A stretch of 64,000 nt of DNA from assembly GCF_000622225.1 (NCBI RefSeq), contig NZ_JHWD01000008.1:62001-126000 (forward strand), written 5' to 3'. The translations under genes and the position numbers were made by a program. The notes below the pieces were generated by a model. The model searched no databases, was not told where the DNA came from, and was given only the letters and a program-made list of their open reading frames with translations. This document shows, in pieces, positions 1 to 10,200 of this stretch. How positions within the stretch are numbered: position 1 is the stretch's first letter; every line of letters begins with the position of its first letter. Source of the DNA: Roseomonas mucosa ATCC BAA-692 (GTDB lineage: Bacteria; Pseudomonadota; Alphaproteobacteria; Acetobacterales; Acetobacteraceae).

Positions 1-363
1 ACCCCGCTCGGCCGGGTGCGCGGCCTGGGCTCCGCCAAGGGCGGCACGCATCACTGGTGGCTGCAGCGGGTCACCTCCATGGCCCTGCTGCCGCTGACCA
101 TCTGGTTCACCTTCGGCGTCGCCGGCCTCGCCGGCGCGCCCTACGAGCGGGTGCTGGCCTGGATCGGGCATCCCTTCCACGCCGTGCTGCTGCTGCTCTA
201 CATCGGCATCGGCTTCCACCACACCGCGGCCGGGCTGCAGGTGGTGATCGAGGACTATGTCCGCCCCGAGAGCCGGCGCAAGCTGGTGGACCTGCTGCAG
301 AAGGCGGTCTGCCTGATCCTGGCCCTCTTCGCCGCGCTGGCGGTGCTGCGGATCGCGGTCTGA
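1..363 (+). CDS. sdhD: Succinate dehydrogenase membrane anchor subunit SdhD (5' partial)
   Basis: Membrane anchor of succinate dehydrogenase (complex II), which with SdhC holds the SdhAB catalytic head on the inner membrane and contributes to the quinone and haem b sites. The frame is open to the left edge and reads TPLGRVRGLGSAKGG then HHWWLQRVT, the typical SdhD N-terminus, so the true start lies before base 1; a GTG at 16 is internal. Three hydrophobic segments follow. The His in GFHHTAAGLQVVIEDYV lies in the region that usually supplies the haem ligand. sdhA and sdhB follow on the same strand, 202 bases downstream. SdhC must lie left of the window. The family call is secure; only the N-terminus is missing. 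Confidence 0.93.
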   Translation, partial: TPLGRVRGLGSAKGGTHHWWLQRVTSMALLPLTIWFTFGVAGLAGAPYERVLAWIGHPFHAVLLLLYIGIGFHHTAAGLQVVIEDYVRPESRRKLVDLLQKAVCLILALFAALAVLRIAV

Positions 364-447
364 ACGGGCCGATGCCCTGCGCCCGGCGGCATCCCCGGCC
401 TTTTTGGCTGGCGAAATCGCGGCGCAGGGCCAATTTAGACTGCATGG

Positions 448-465
448 GCCGGCCCCGGGGCCGGC
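448..465. repeat. Perfect 18-bp GC palindrome between sdhD and sdhA
   Basis: Bases 448-465 equal their own reverse complement (gccggcccc then ggggccggc), followed by a short TTT. It lies in the 202-base sdhD-sdhA gap, about 100 bases before sdhA. It could be an operator, a weak attenuator or a chance GC palindrome; the sequence alone does not decide. Confidence 0.5.
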
Positions 466-565
466 TTTCCCAGGAATTTGGTGCCGGGCGGCGCCGGGAC
501 GGGCGGAACACTCCTTCTGCCCAGCTCACTGACCGCGCGGACGAGCTTCGGACGAGGCGGTTGAG

Positions 566-2380
566 ATGAACGCGATCAGCAAGCCGGGAATCGGCGGCGC
601 GGCCTACCGGGTGGTGGACCATACCTATGACGTCGTGGTGGTGGGGGCCGGCGGCGCCGGGCTGCGCGCCACCTTCGGCATGGGCGCCTCCGGCCTGAAG
701 ACGGCCTGTATCACCAAGGTCTTCCCCACCCGCTCCCACACCGTGGCGGCGCAGGGCGGCATCGGCGCCGCGCTGGGCAACATGGGCGAGGACGACTGGC
801 GCTGGCACATGTACGACACCGTGAAGGGGTCGGACTGGCTCGGCGACCAGGACGCCATCGAGTACATGTGCCGCGAGGCCGTGCCCTCGATCATCGAGCT
901 GGAGCATTACGGCGTGCCGTTCTCCCGCACCGAGGACGGCAAGATCTACCAGCGGCCCTTCGGCGGCCACATGCAGAACTACGGCAAGACGCCCGCGATG
1001 CGCGCCTGCGCCGCGGCGGACCGCACCGGCCATGCCATCCTGCACACGCTCTACCAGCAGTCGCTGAAGCACAACTGCGAATTCTTCGTCGAGTACTTCG
1101 CCCTCGACCTTATCATGGAGGAAGGCGTCTGCCGCGGCGTCATGGCCTGGTGCCTGGAGGACGGCTCCATCCACCGCTTCCGCGCCCAGACCGTGGTGCT
1201 CGCCACCGGCGGCTATGGCCGCGCCTGGTTCTCCTGCACCTCCGCCCATACCTGCACCGGCGACGGCGGCGGCATGGTGCTGCGCGCCGGCCTGCCGCTG
1301 CAGGACCCGGAATTCGTGCAGTTCCACCCGACCGGCATCTACGGCTCCGGCTGCCTCGTGACCGAGGGCGCGCGCGGCGAGGGCGGCTACCTCACCAATT
1401 CCGAGGGAGAGCGCTTCATGGAGCGCTACGCGCCCACGGCGAAGGATCTCGCCTCCCGCGACGTGGTGTCCCGCGCCATGTCGATGGAGATCCGCGAGGG
1501 CCGCGGCGTCGGCCCGAAGAAGGACCACATCCACCTGCACCTGGAGCACCTGGGCGCCGACCTGCTGCACGAGCGCCTGCCGGGCATCTCCGAGACGGCG
1601 AAGATCTTCGCCGGCGTGGACGTGACCAAGGAGCCGATCCCGATGCTGCCCACCGTGCACTACAACATGGGCGGCATCCCCACGAACATCCATTGCGAGG
1701 TGCTGAACCCCACCGCCGAGGACCAGGACCGCGTGGTCCCCGGCCTGATGGCGGTGGGCGAGGCCGCCTGCGTCTCCGTGCACGGTGCCAACCGCCTCGG
1801 CACCAACTCGCTGCTCGACCTCGTGGTCTTCGGCCGCGCCGCCGCGCACCGCGCCGCCGAGACGGTCAAGCCGGGCGCGACCCAGGCGCCGCTGCCGCCG
1901 GATGCGGGCGAGGCCTCGCTGTCCCGCCTGGACGGCGTGCGCAACGCCAAGGGCGGCACCAGCGTCGCCGCGCTGCGCGAGCGCATGCAGCGCACCATGC
2001 AGGGCCATGCGGCGGTGTTCCGCACCTCCGAGAGCCTGAAGGAAGGCGTGGACAAGATGCAGACGGTCTATGACGGCCTGTCCGACATCCGCATCCACGA
2101 CCGCTCCCTGGTCTGGAACAGCGACCTGATGGAGGCGCTGGAGCTGCACAACCTGATGGGCAACGCCATGTGCACCATGGTGAGCGCCGAGGCGCGGCAC
2201 GAGAGCCGCGGTGCCCATGCGCATGAGGACTATCCCGAGCGTGACGACGTGAACTGGCTGAAGCACACCATCGCCACCTGCGACAGCAACGGCCTCGTCA
2301 AGCTCGACTACCGCGACGTGAAGATGCGCACCCTCACGAACGAGGTCCAGGTCTTCCCGCCCAAGCCGCGCGTGTACTGA
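566..2380 (+). CDS. sdhA: Succinate dehydrogenase flavoprotein subunit
   Basis: Catalytic flavoprotein of complex II: oxidises succinate to fumarate in the TCA cycle and passes electrons through FAD to SdhB. At 604 residues it has the family length. The FAD-binding glycine motif [12 protein letters not shown] is at about residues 24-35. His58 in [10 protein letters not shown] is the expected site of covalent 8-alpha-N-histidyl-FAD attachment. The substrate-side motif [19 protein letters not shown] and the C-terminal [10 protein letters not shown] are typical. The ATG at 566 follows a GAGGCGGTTGAG stretch. sdhB follows after 17 bases, so the genes are co-transcribed. Confidence 0.98.
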   Translation: MNAISKPGIGGAAYRVVDHTYDVVVVGAGGAGLRATFGMGASGLKTACITKVFPTRSHTVAAQGGIGAALGNMGEDDWRWHMYDTVKGSDWLGDQDAIEYMCREAVPSIIELEHYGVPFSRTEDGKIYQRPFGGHMQNYGKTPAMRACAAADRTGHAILHTLYQQSLKHNCEFFVEYFALDLIMEEGVCRGVMAWCLEDGSIHRFRAQTVVLATGGYGRAWFSCTSAHTCTGDGGGMVLRAGLPLQDPEFVQFHPTGIYGSGCLVTEGARGEGGYLTNSEGERFMERYAPTAKDLASRDVVSRAMSMEIREGRGVGPKKDHIHLHLEHLGADLLHERLPGISETAKIFAGVDVTKEPIPMLPTVHYNMGGIPTNIHCEVLNPTAEDQDRVVPGLMAVGEAACVSVHGANRLGTNSLLDLVVFGRAAAHRAAETVKPGATQAPLPPDAGEASLSRLDGVRNAKGGTSVAALRERMQRTMQGHAAVFRTSESLKEGVDKMQTVYDGLSDIRIHDRSLVWNSDLMEALELHNLMGNAMCTMVSAEARHESRGAHAHEDYPERDDVNWLKHTIATCDSNGLVKLDYRDVKMRTLTNEVQVFPPKPRVY

Positions 2381-2397
2381 GGGACGGACAGAGCATC

Positions 2398-3180
2398 ATG
2401 GCCAATTTCCAGCTTCCCAAGAACAGCCAGGTCAAGGTCGGCCAGACCCACAAGGCCGAGCCGGGCGCCAAGGACGTCCGTTCCTTCAAGATCTATCGCT
2501 GGGACCCGGACACGGGCGAGAACCCGCGCTACGACACCTATGAGATCGATCTGGAGCAGTGCGGGCCGATGGTCCTGGACGCGCTGATCAAGATCAAGAA
2601 CGAGGTGGACACCACGCTGACCTTCCGGCGCTCCTGCCGCGAGGGCATCTGCGGGTCCTGCGCGATGAACATCGACGGGCTGAACACCCTCGCCTGCCTC
2701 AAGCCGATCGAGGACGTGAAGGGCGACGTGAAGATCAACCCGCTGCCGCACATGCCGGTGGTGAAGGATCTGGTGCCCGACCTGAACCAGCTCTACGCGC
2801 AGTACCGCTCGGTGGAGCCCTGGCTGAAGGCCGACACCCCGCCGCCGCCCGATGCCGAGCGCCTGCAGTCCAAGGACGAGCGCGCCAAGCTGGACGGGCT
2901 GTGGGAGTGCATCCTGTGCTTCTGCTGCTCCACCGCCTGCCCCTCCTACTGGTGGAACGGCGACCGCTATCTCGGCCCGGCCGTGCTGCTGCAGGCCTAT
3001 CGCTGGATCGCGGACAGCCGCGACGAGCATACCGGCGACCGCCTGGACCAGTTGCAGGACCCGTTCCGCCTGTATCGCTGCCACACCATCATGAACTGCG
3101 CCCGCACTTGCCCGAAGGGCCTGAACCCGGCCCAGGCGATCGGCGAGATCAAGAAGATGATGGTCGAGCGCGACGGCTGA
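2398..3180 (+). CDS. sdhB: Succinate dehydrogenase iron-sulfur subunit
   Basis: Electron-transfer subunit of complex II. It carries a [2Fe-2S] cluster ([16 protein letters not shown], Cys80, 85, 88 and a fourth at about 100), and then [4Fe-4S] and [3Fe-4S] clusters bound by [13 protein letters not shown] (from Cys171) and [17 protein letters not shown] near the C-terminus. At 260 residues it is full length. It is the last gene of the sdh operon and is followed by a clear hairpin terminator. Confidence 0.98.
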   Translation: MANFQLPKNSQVKVGQTHKAEPGAKDVRSFKIYRWDPDTGENPRYDTYEIDLEQCGPMVLDALIKIKNEVDTTLTFRRSCREGICGSCAMNIDGLNTLACLKPIEDVKGDVKINPLPHMPVVKDLVPDLNQLYAQYRSVEPWLKADTPPPPDAERLQSKDERAKLDGLWECILCFCCSTACPSYWWNGDRYLGPAVLLQAYRWIADSRDEHTGDRLDQLQDPFRLYRCHTIMNCARTCPKGLNPAQAIGEIKKMMVERDG

Positions 3181-3204
3181 ACGCTTCGCGCCGCACACGG
3201 ATGG

Positions 3205-3228
3205 AAGGGGGCCTACGGGCCCCCTTTT
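3205..3228 (+). terminator. Rho-independent terminator after sdhB
   Basis: A GGGGGCC / GGCCCCC stem (3207-3213 with 3218-3224) with a 4-base loop is followed by TTTT, 25 bases after the sdhB stop. AA before the stem can pair with the first Ts. This is one of the few terminators here with a real T-run. Confidence 0.8.
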
Positions 3229-3314
3229 CCGTTCCGGCCGCCTTGAACCCCGGATCATGCAGCCCGGCGGGGGCACGCTGCGTTGTCCCTATCCTTGCCG
3301 GAGGAGGACGATCC

Positions 3315-3560
3315 ATGGTCGATACCACGATGATCCAGGAAGGCATGGCGGTGGTCGATTGCCAGGGCGAGGCCCTCGGCTCCGTCGATCACCTGGATGC
3401 CGGACGGCTCCTGCTGCGGCAGGGCGCGGGACCTGTCCGCCCCATCTCGCTCTCCGAGGTTTCCGAGGTCCGTGGCGAGGCCGTGGTGCTGCAACTGAGC
3501 CGCTCCGAGGTGCAGCGGCTGGAGCAGCGTCCGGATCGGGAAAGTCACACCGAAGCCTGA
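3315..3560 (+). CDS. DUF2171-like small protein
   Basis: An 81-residue cytoplasmic protein of unknown function. The start MVDTTMIQEGMAVVDCQGEA, the GSVDHLDAGRLLL strand and the conserved PISLSEVSEV region match the short beta-rich DUF2171/PRC-barrel-like pattern. The ATG at 3315 has a strong GGAGGAGG ribosome-binding site 6-8 bases upstream, which selects it over the longer open frame. It sits alone between the sdhB terminator and mutL. No catalytic residues can be named. Confidence 0.7.
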   Translation: MVDTTMIQEGMAVVDCQGEALGSVDHLDAGRLLLRQGAGPVRPISLSEVSEVRGEAVVLQLSRSEVQRLEQRPDRESHTEA

Positions 3561-3663
3561 GACCGGCCCACGCGCCGGAGCCGCCCCACCCTCCGCCGGG
3601 GATGGCCGGAATGCGGCGCGGGGGTCTGGCCAGACCCGGCCCCCCTGCCCCATCTAGCCAGGC

Positions 3664-5595
3664 ATGAGCATCCGCCTTCTTCCCGCTGTCACCGCCGACC
3701 GAATCGCCGCGGGCGAGGTGGTCGAGCGCCCGGCCGCGGCGGTGAAGGAACTGGTCGAGAACGCTCTGGATGCCGGCGCCACCCGCATCGCCGTGACCAT
3801 CGAGGGCGGCGGCATCGACCGGCTGCTGGTGGAGGATGATGGCTGCGGCATGGGGCCGGAGGACCTGGCCCTCTGCGTCGAGCGCCACGCCACCTCCAAG
3901 CTGCCCGAGGAGGACACGCTCTTCCGCATCGCCACGCTGGGCTTCCGGGGCGAGGCGCTGCCCTCGATCGGCGCCGTGGCGCGGCTTTCCATCACCTCCC
4001 GTCCGGCGGAAGGCCCGGCCCATGCGATCGCGGTGGAGGCCGGGCGCAAGGGCGAGGTCACCCCGGCCTCTGGCGCCCCCGGCACAAGGGTCGAGGTCCG
4101 CGACCTGTTCTTCGCCACTCCGGCCCGCCGCAAGTTCCTGCGCCAGCCCCGCACCGAGGCGGAGCATGCGGCCGAGGCTGTGCGGCGCCTCGCCATGGCC
4201 TGGCCCGGAACCGGCTTCCGGGTCGAGGCCGAGGGCCGCGTGGTGCTGGACGTGGCGCCGGACGACCGCCTCGGCCGCGTGGCGGCCATCATGGGCGAGG
4301 AATTCGCCGCCGCCGCACTGCGGGTCGGCGGCGCCTGGGACGACCTGCGGGTGGACGGGCTGACCGGCCCCGCCAGCCTGTCCCGCGCCACGGCGGCGGA
4401 GCAGCACCTGGTGGTCAACCGCCGGCCGGTGCGCGACCCGGTGCTGAAGGCGGCACTGCGCGCGGCCTATCGTGACGTGATGGTATCCGGCCGGCATCCC
4501 ATGGCCACGCTCTTTCTGGAGATCGACCCGGCGACGGTGGATGTGAACGTGCATCCGATGAAGGCGGAGCTGCGCTTCCGCGACCCGAACGCGGTGCGGG
4601 GCGCCGTGATCGTCGCGCTGCGCCGCGCCCTGGGGATCGGGGCCGGCAACGGGGCGGGCAACACGTCCGGCGGCAACAGCCTGGCGGCCGGGCTGCGCGG
4701 CGGGCTCGCGGAAACGGTGCGTGGCTGGAACCCGCCCCGGCCGGAAGCCCCTTCCCCGCCGCCCGCGGAGGGGCCAGGCTGGAGCGGCTTCTCGGAAAGC
4801 CGCGCCGCCTTCCCTGCGCCGCCGCCGCTCCAGCCGGGCCTGCCGCTGGCGCCGCGCCGCCTGCCCGCCACGTCCTGGCCCGCCGATGCCGGCGCCGGCA
4901 TGGGGAGTTCCGGGGGCGCCTGGACCGTGGCGGAAGCCGCGCCGGAACGCGTCGCACCGCCCACCCCCGGCCCGGCGGGAGCCATCGGCGAGGAGGAAGC
5001 CCCCCTGGCCGACGGTCCCCTGGGCCGCCCGCTGGCCCAGCTGCTGGACACCTACGTCCTGGCCGAGGCCCCGGATGGCGCGCTGGTGCTGGTGGACCAG
5101 CACGCGGCGCATGAGCGGCTGACCCAGGAACGGCTGCACGCCCAGTTCGTGGCCGGCGGCGTGCGGATGCAGCCGCTGCTCCTGCCCGCCGTGGTGGACA
5201 TGCCGCCCGCCCGCGCCGCCCGGCTGCTGGACCATGCGCCGGCGCTGCTGCGCCTGGGGCTGGAGATCGAGGGCTTCGGCCCCGGCGCGGTCATGGTGCG
5301 CGCCCTGCCTGCGCTGCTGGGGGCGCCGGAACCCGGCCCGCTGCTGGAGGACCTGGCCGACGGGCTGGCGGAATGGAAGGGCGCCGAGGCGCTGGAGGCC
5401 CGCATCGACGCCGCCATCGCGCGCCTGGCCTGTCACGGCAGCGTGCGGGCCGGGCGCCGCCTGAACACCGCCGAGATGTCGGCCCTCCTGCGGGCCATGG
5501 AGGCGACGCCCCGCGCCGCCACCTGCTCCCATGGCCGCCCGACCTTCCTGCGCATGGACAAGCCGATGCTGGAGAAGATGTTCGGCCGGCGGTGA
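3664..5595 (+). CDS. mutL: DNA mismatch repair protein MutL, endonuclease type
   Basis: GHKL-ATPase coordinator of mismatch repair, acting after MutS. N-terminal ATPase motifs are all present: ELVENALDAGA, DDGCGMG, RHATSKL and GFRGEALPSIG. A Pro/Gly-rich linker covers about residues 330-450. The C-terminal dimerisation domain has the metal-binding endonuclease motif DQHA(x)2E(x)4E (Asp478 to Glu489), and ACHGSVRAG and CSHGRPT near the end. MutL should therefore nick the daughter strand itself, as in bacteria without MutH. At 643 residues it is a normal length. It converges on the LuxR-type gene, 13 bases away. Confidence 0.97.
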   Translation: MSIRLLPAVTADRIAAGEVVERPAAAVKELVENALDAGATRIAVTIEGGGIDRLLVEDDGCGMGPEDLALCVERHATSKLPEEDTLFRIATLGFRGEALPSIGAVARLSITSRPAEGPAHAIAVEAGRKGEVTPASGAPGTRVEVRDLFFATPARRKFLRQPRTEAEHAAEAVRRLAMAWPGTGFRVEAEGRVVLDVAPDDRLGRVAAIMGEEFAAAALRVGGAWDDLRVDGLTGPASLSRATAAEQHLVVNRRPVRDPVLKAALRAAYRDVMVSGRHPMATLFLEIDPATVDVNVHPMKAELRFRDPNAVRGAVIVALRRALGIGAGNGAGNTSGGNSLAAGLRGGLAETVRGWNPPRPEAPSPPPAEGPGWSGFSESRAAFPAPPPLQPGLPLAPRRLPATSWPADAGAGMGSSGGAWTVAEAAPERVAPPTPGPAGAIGEEEAPLADGPLGRPLAQLLDTYVLAEAPDGALVLVDQHAAHERLTQERLHAQFVAGGVRMQPLLLPAVVDMPPARAARLLDHAPALLRLGLEIEGFGPGAVMVRALPALLGAPEPGPLLEDLADGLAEWKGAEALEARIDAAIARLACHGSVRAGRRLNTAEMSALLRAMEATPRAATCSHGRPTFLRMDKPMLEKMFGRR

Positions 5596-5608
5596 GCCGT
5601 TCCGCCCC

Positions 5609-6991
5609 TCAGGCGCCGTTCCGCAGATCCCCCGCGGCGGCCCAGGCCGCCCGGGCGCGCGGCAGCCCGGCACCGGCCCCAGCCCCAGCCCCGGCCCCGG
5701 CCCCGGCCGCGAGCCTTTCCGCGCCCCGCTCCGGCACGGCGGCGCGCACCGGCCGCGCCTCGGCAGGCTCCGCCAGCAGCGGGCCCAGCCGCTCCACCTG
5801 CCGCGCCAGCTCCGCCTGGCTGCGCACCCCGGTCTTGTGGAAGACGCGGCGCACATGGGTCCGCACCGTGTTGACGGTGATGCCCAGGATCTGTCCCACC
5901 TCCGGCAGGCCGATCCCCTGCGCCGCCCAGGCCGCCACCCCCGCCTCGGCCGTGGTCAGCCCGTAGATCTCGCGCAGCTGCTGGCAGAGCTCCGGCGTGG
6001 GCATGGCACCCTGTGCCGGATCGGTCAGCAGCAGCAGCACGCTGGCTCTCGGCGAGGCCGGCAGGACCTGGCGGTGGCGCTCCACCTCCCGCACCGTGAG
6101 CGGCATGGCCTGGAGGGCCAGGGACACCTTTCCCGAAGCCCTTGGCAGCGGCAGCGCCGCGTGCTGGCCCAGGGCCGCGCGGTTCACCAGGTCCCGCAGC
6201 AGGCGCGTCATGCCCGGCGACCCCGCGCGCAGGTTGCCCTGGCGCTCGGTGCCGATGCCGTCGGCCTCCTCCAGCATCCGGCTGGCGGAACGGTTCGCCC
6301 AGATCAGGGCGCCGCGCGCATCCGCCAGCATCAGCCCGCAGGCGAGCCGGTTCAGGATCTCCACCAGCGGCCCGTCCGGCCGCGCATGGGGGGAGGCCAG
6401 CCGGTGGTGCATCTCCGTGGCGCGGCGCAGATGCGGGGCCAGCCGCATCAGCAGCGCCGTTTCCGGCGGGCCGAAGCGCGTGGCGCGGCGCGGCCGCAGC
6501 AGGCGCAGCGTGGCCTGCTGCGGCAGGTCCGGCGGGCAGAGGGCGAGGCACAGCCCGTCCTCCATCCCGTGCGGCCGCATCCAGTCGGTGAAGAAGCGCG
6601 TGCGCTCCAGCGCCGGCGCGATCTGCCGCAGGGTCGCCGGCGCCTTCCAGGCCGCGCCGGCCAGCACGGCCGGCGTCACCGGGTCGAGCGCGTTGTAGCA
6701 GCCGCCATAGCCGCGCACCGCCTCCTCGGAAAGGCCATAGGCCATGGTGATCCGGGCCGGCACCCCCGTCTCGCCGACATGCAGCGCCGCCGCGGCGCTG
6801 CCGAACAGGTCCGCAAGCCGGCCCAGCGCCTCGGGCCAGCGCTCCGGCGCCATGCCGGCCTCGTAGATCAGTCCGATCACGGTGGAGACCGGATCCTCGG
6901 CCGGCGCCGTCAACGGCAGCAGGGGGGACCGGCTGACCTGGGCACCGGCCTCCGGAGTCGTCCGAACGGATGACGCTTGGCCTTCCAGCAT
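5609..6991 (-). CDS. LuxR-type transcriptional regulator with Gly/Ala repeat tail
   Basis: Predicted DNA-binding regulator, 460 residues. The C-terminal LuxR helix-turn-helix is at about residues 335-395 (YGLTTAEAGVAAWAAQG, then LGITVNTVRTHVRRVFHKTG). The roughly 330-residue N-terminus is a probable sensory domain with no recognised ligand motif. After the helix-turn-helix there is an unusual tail with (Ala-Gly) repeats at about residues 428-441, encoded by a hexanucleotide array. The ATG at 6991 has an AGAGGA site upstream. It is divergent from the cyclase/YcaO operon, with 254 bases between, so it is a candidate local regulator; that link is inference. Confidence 0.85.
   Translation of the reverse strand: MLEGQASSVRTTPEAGAQVSRSPLLPLTAPAEDPVSTVIGLIYEAGMAPERWPEALGRLADLFGSAAAALHVGETGVPARITMAYGLSEEAVRGYGGCYNALDPVTPAVLAGAAWKAPATLRQIAPALERTRFFTDWMRPHGMEDGLCLALCPPDLPQQATLRLLRPRRATRFGPPETALLMRLAPHLRRATEMHHRLASPHARPDGPLVEILNRLACGLMLADARGALIWANRSASRMLEEADGIGTERQGNLRAGSPGMTRLLRDLVNRAALGQHAALPLPRASGKVSLALQAMPLTVREVERHRQVLPASPRASVLLLLTDPAQGAMPTPELCQQLREIYGLTTAEAGVAAWAAQGIGLPEVGQILGITVNTVRTHVRRVFHKTGVRSQAELARQVERLGPLLAEPAEARPVRAAVPERGAERLAAGAGAGAGAGAGAGLPRARAAWAAAGDLRNGA
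5674..5708. repeat. In-frame hexanucleotide array in the LuxR gene
   Basis: About six tandem copies of CGGCCC/CAGCCC (plus-strand reading) encode the Ala-Gly tail on the minus strand. The unit is six bases, so copy-number change would lengthen or shorten the tail without a frameshift. Confidence 0.7.
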
Positions 6992-7245
6992 GGTCTATCC
7001 TCTCGGCCAGGCTGGGTCCGCCCGGCATATGGCTGATTCGTCTGAGGACATCCTGCCGGGCACGGGCCCGCCGGGCTGTGCGGCAGGTCACACCGCTCAT
7101 CGGCCGCCGCTTTTTCCCCGGGATGGCGTTCGTCAACGCACGGAAATGCCGCACTGCCCCGCCGTCACGCTCCCGGACCGCCGACACGCCTTCACCAAGA
7201 CGCTGAATCCGTTAGGTTGCGGCAGGATCATGGGCGGAATTCAGC

Positions 7246-10200
7246 ATGGATGACGTGCTCCGGTGGCTGCAGTCGGTGGGCCTTGCCCAGTACGCGCCGG
7301 ACTTCGCCCAGCACGGGATCAGCCTGTCCGATCTGCCGGAGCTCAGCGAGGCGGACCTGCGCGAGCTGGGCCTGCCGATCGGCGCCCGCAAGCAGCTCCG
7401 CCGGGCGCTGCGGACCCGGGGCGCCCGCAGCGGTGCCGAGCGCCGGCCGCTTTCCGTGCTGTTCCTCGACCTGGTCGGCTCCTCCCGCCTCGCGGAGCTG
7501 CTGGAGCCCGAGGACCTGATGCGGATCATGCAGCGCTACCGCGAGGCCTGCGCCGGCCCGGTCGCGCGCTATGACGGGCGCATCGCGCAGTTCCTGGGCG
7601 ATGGCGTGCTCGCCTATTTCGGCTTCCCCGCCGCGCATGAGGACGACCCGGAACGCGCCGTCCGCGCCGCGCTGGAAGCCGTGGAGACGGTGCGGCGGCT
7701 GCGCGTGCCGCTGCCGAACCTGCCGTCGGGGCAGGAGCCGCTGCGCGCCCGGGCCGGGATCGCCACGGGACAGGTGGTGATCGGCGACCTGCTGGGCCAT
7801 GGCGACGCGCCGGGCGACAGCATGGCGATCGGCTCCACCCCCAACCTCGCGGCGCGGCTCCAGGCCCTGGCGCCGCCCGGCGGGGTCATCGTCTCCGGCG
7901 AGACCCGGGCCCGGCTGACCCCGATCTTCGAGATGCGCGACCTCGGCCCGCAGGTGCTGAAGGGCTTCAGCGAGCCCTGCCCCGCCTTCCTGGTGCGCCG
8001 CGAGGTCCAGCGCAGCGGCCAGCGCCGGCGCCTCGCCCGCCCCGACGCCTTCGTCAACCGGCTGACCGATCTCGCGCGGCTGCAAAAGGCCTGGGAAAGC
8101 GTGCTGGCCGGCGCCAGCCGGACGGTGCTGCTGCGGGGCGAGGCCGGAATCGGCAAGTCGAGCCTGCTGCGCCGCTTCCTGGCCACGCGGCGGGACCGCA
8201 TCGGCTCCGCCACGCTGACCTTCATCGCCTCCCCCTTCCACACGGACACGCCCTTCTATCCCCTGGTGTCGCCGCTGCGCGGCCTTGCCCGCCTGGCCCC
8301 CGGCCAGGACTGGCCGGATGCGCTGATCCGGCTGCGGCACTGGCTGGGCGACGAGGGCGCGGAGATCGACGAACGCGCGGCCGCGCTGGCGGAGCTGCTG
8401 CTCGGCGGCAGCGGCGAGGCGGGCGCGCAGCCGGCGGCGCTGGCCGCCATGGCGCCGCGCCGGCTGCGCGGCCTGACCCTCGCGGCGCTGCTCGACCAGC
8501 TCACCCGCCTCTCGGCGCGGCAGCCGCTCTGCCTGGTGGTGGAGGACCTGCACTGGCTCGACCCCAGCTCCATGGAGCTGCTCGAACGCGCCCTGTCCCG
8601 GCTGCCGGGCCGCTGCCTGCTCCTGCTCACCTCGCGCGAGGCCTTCGCCCCGCCCGCCACGCCCACCTGGAACGATGTCGAGCTGCTGGATCTGCGCCCG
8701 CTGAGCGAGCCCGACATGGTGCAGCTGGTGGAAAGCGTCGCCGGCTCCGCCGCCGGCGGCCCGCACCTGACACGGCGGATCAGCCGGCTGGTGGCGTCGC
8801 GCACGGAAGGCGTGCCGCTCTACGCGCAGGAACTGGCGCGCGCCATCCTGGACGGCACGGTGGAGGCCGAGGCGGAGGTGCCGCCCAGCCTGCGGGAATG
8901 CCTCGTGGCGCGGCTCGACCGGGCGCAATCGGCCAAGGCGGTGGCGCAGGCGGCGGCGGTGGCCGGGCGCTCCGTGCCGCGCGACCTGCTCCAGGCGGTC
9001 ACGGAACTGCCGGAGGAGGAGCTGGACGCCGCCCTGTCGCATCTGGAACTGGCCGGGGTGCTGCAGCGGCGCAGCCTGCCGGGCCGCGAGGGCTGGACCT
9101 TTCACCACGCGCTGCTGCGCGACGCCGCCTACGAGAGCCTGGTGCGCGACCGGCGCCGCCTGCTGCATGCGCGGCTCGCCCAGGCGCTGCCGAGGCTCGA
9201 CGCGGACCGGGTCGCCACGGAGCCGGAAGTGCTGGCGCATCACCTCGCCGAGGCCGGGCGGGTGGCGGACAGCGTGCCGCTCTGGCTCGCCGCGACGCGC
9301 CGCAGCCTGGCGCGCTCCGCCTATCCCGAGGCGACGCGCCTGCTGCGGCGGGCGCTGCGGGCGATCGACACGGTGCCACCCACCCCGGCGCTGCGCGCGC
9401 AGAGGCTGGAGCTCCTGGCCCTGCTCGGCCCGGCGCTGATCGCCCTGCACGGGCCGGGCGCCGCCGAGACGCAGGACCATTATGCCGAGAGCTACGCCGT
9501 GCTGAACGACACGGCCGCCGACGAGAGTGCGCACTTCCCCATCGCCTGGGGCTGGTGGCGGGTGTCGCGCGACTACAACATCAAGCGGCTGCGCTCCGAC
9601 GCCCTGACCGAGCGGGCCGCCCGGCGCGGCGAGCCGGGCAGCCTGCTGCAGGCGCATCACTGCGGCTGGGGCACGCGCTTCGGCCTGGGCGACCTCTGCG
9701 GCTGCCGCCGCGATATCGAGGCCGGGCTCGCCATCTACGAGGCCGGCGAGTACCGGCACCACGCCACGATCTACGGCAACCACGACGCCAAGGTCTGCGC
9801 GCTGGGCGAGACGGCGCTGCTGGAATGGCTGGAAGGCCGCCCCGAGGCGGCGCTGCGCGCCGAGGCCCAGGCCCGGGGCTGGGCGCTGGAGATCGACCAC
9901 CTGGGCAGCGTCCTGCACGCGCTGGACATCCACGCCATGCACCGCGCCTACCGGCGCGACCCGGCGGAGATGGCGGAGGCGGCGCGGCGCATGATGGAGG
10001 CCGCGGAAACGCACGACCTGCCCGACTACCGCGCCAAGGGGATGATCTTCGGCGGCTGGGCGGCCTCGGCGCGCGGCGAGGCGGCGGAGGGGCTGCGCTC
10101 GATCGAGGCGGGGCTCGCCGTGCAGCGCGAGGTCGGCACGATCGAGGACTTCCCCATCTTCCACACCCTGCTGGCGGAGGCACAGACCACCGCGGGGCAG

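Noticed and set aside
107-2266. A 719-codon open frame antisense to sdhA
   Set aside because: It is the reverse strand of a highly biased GC-rich gene; the protein is His/Arg/Ala-rich with no domain, while sdhA matches its family end to end.
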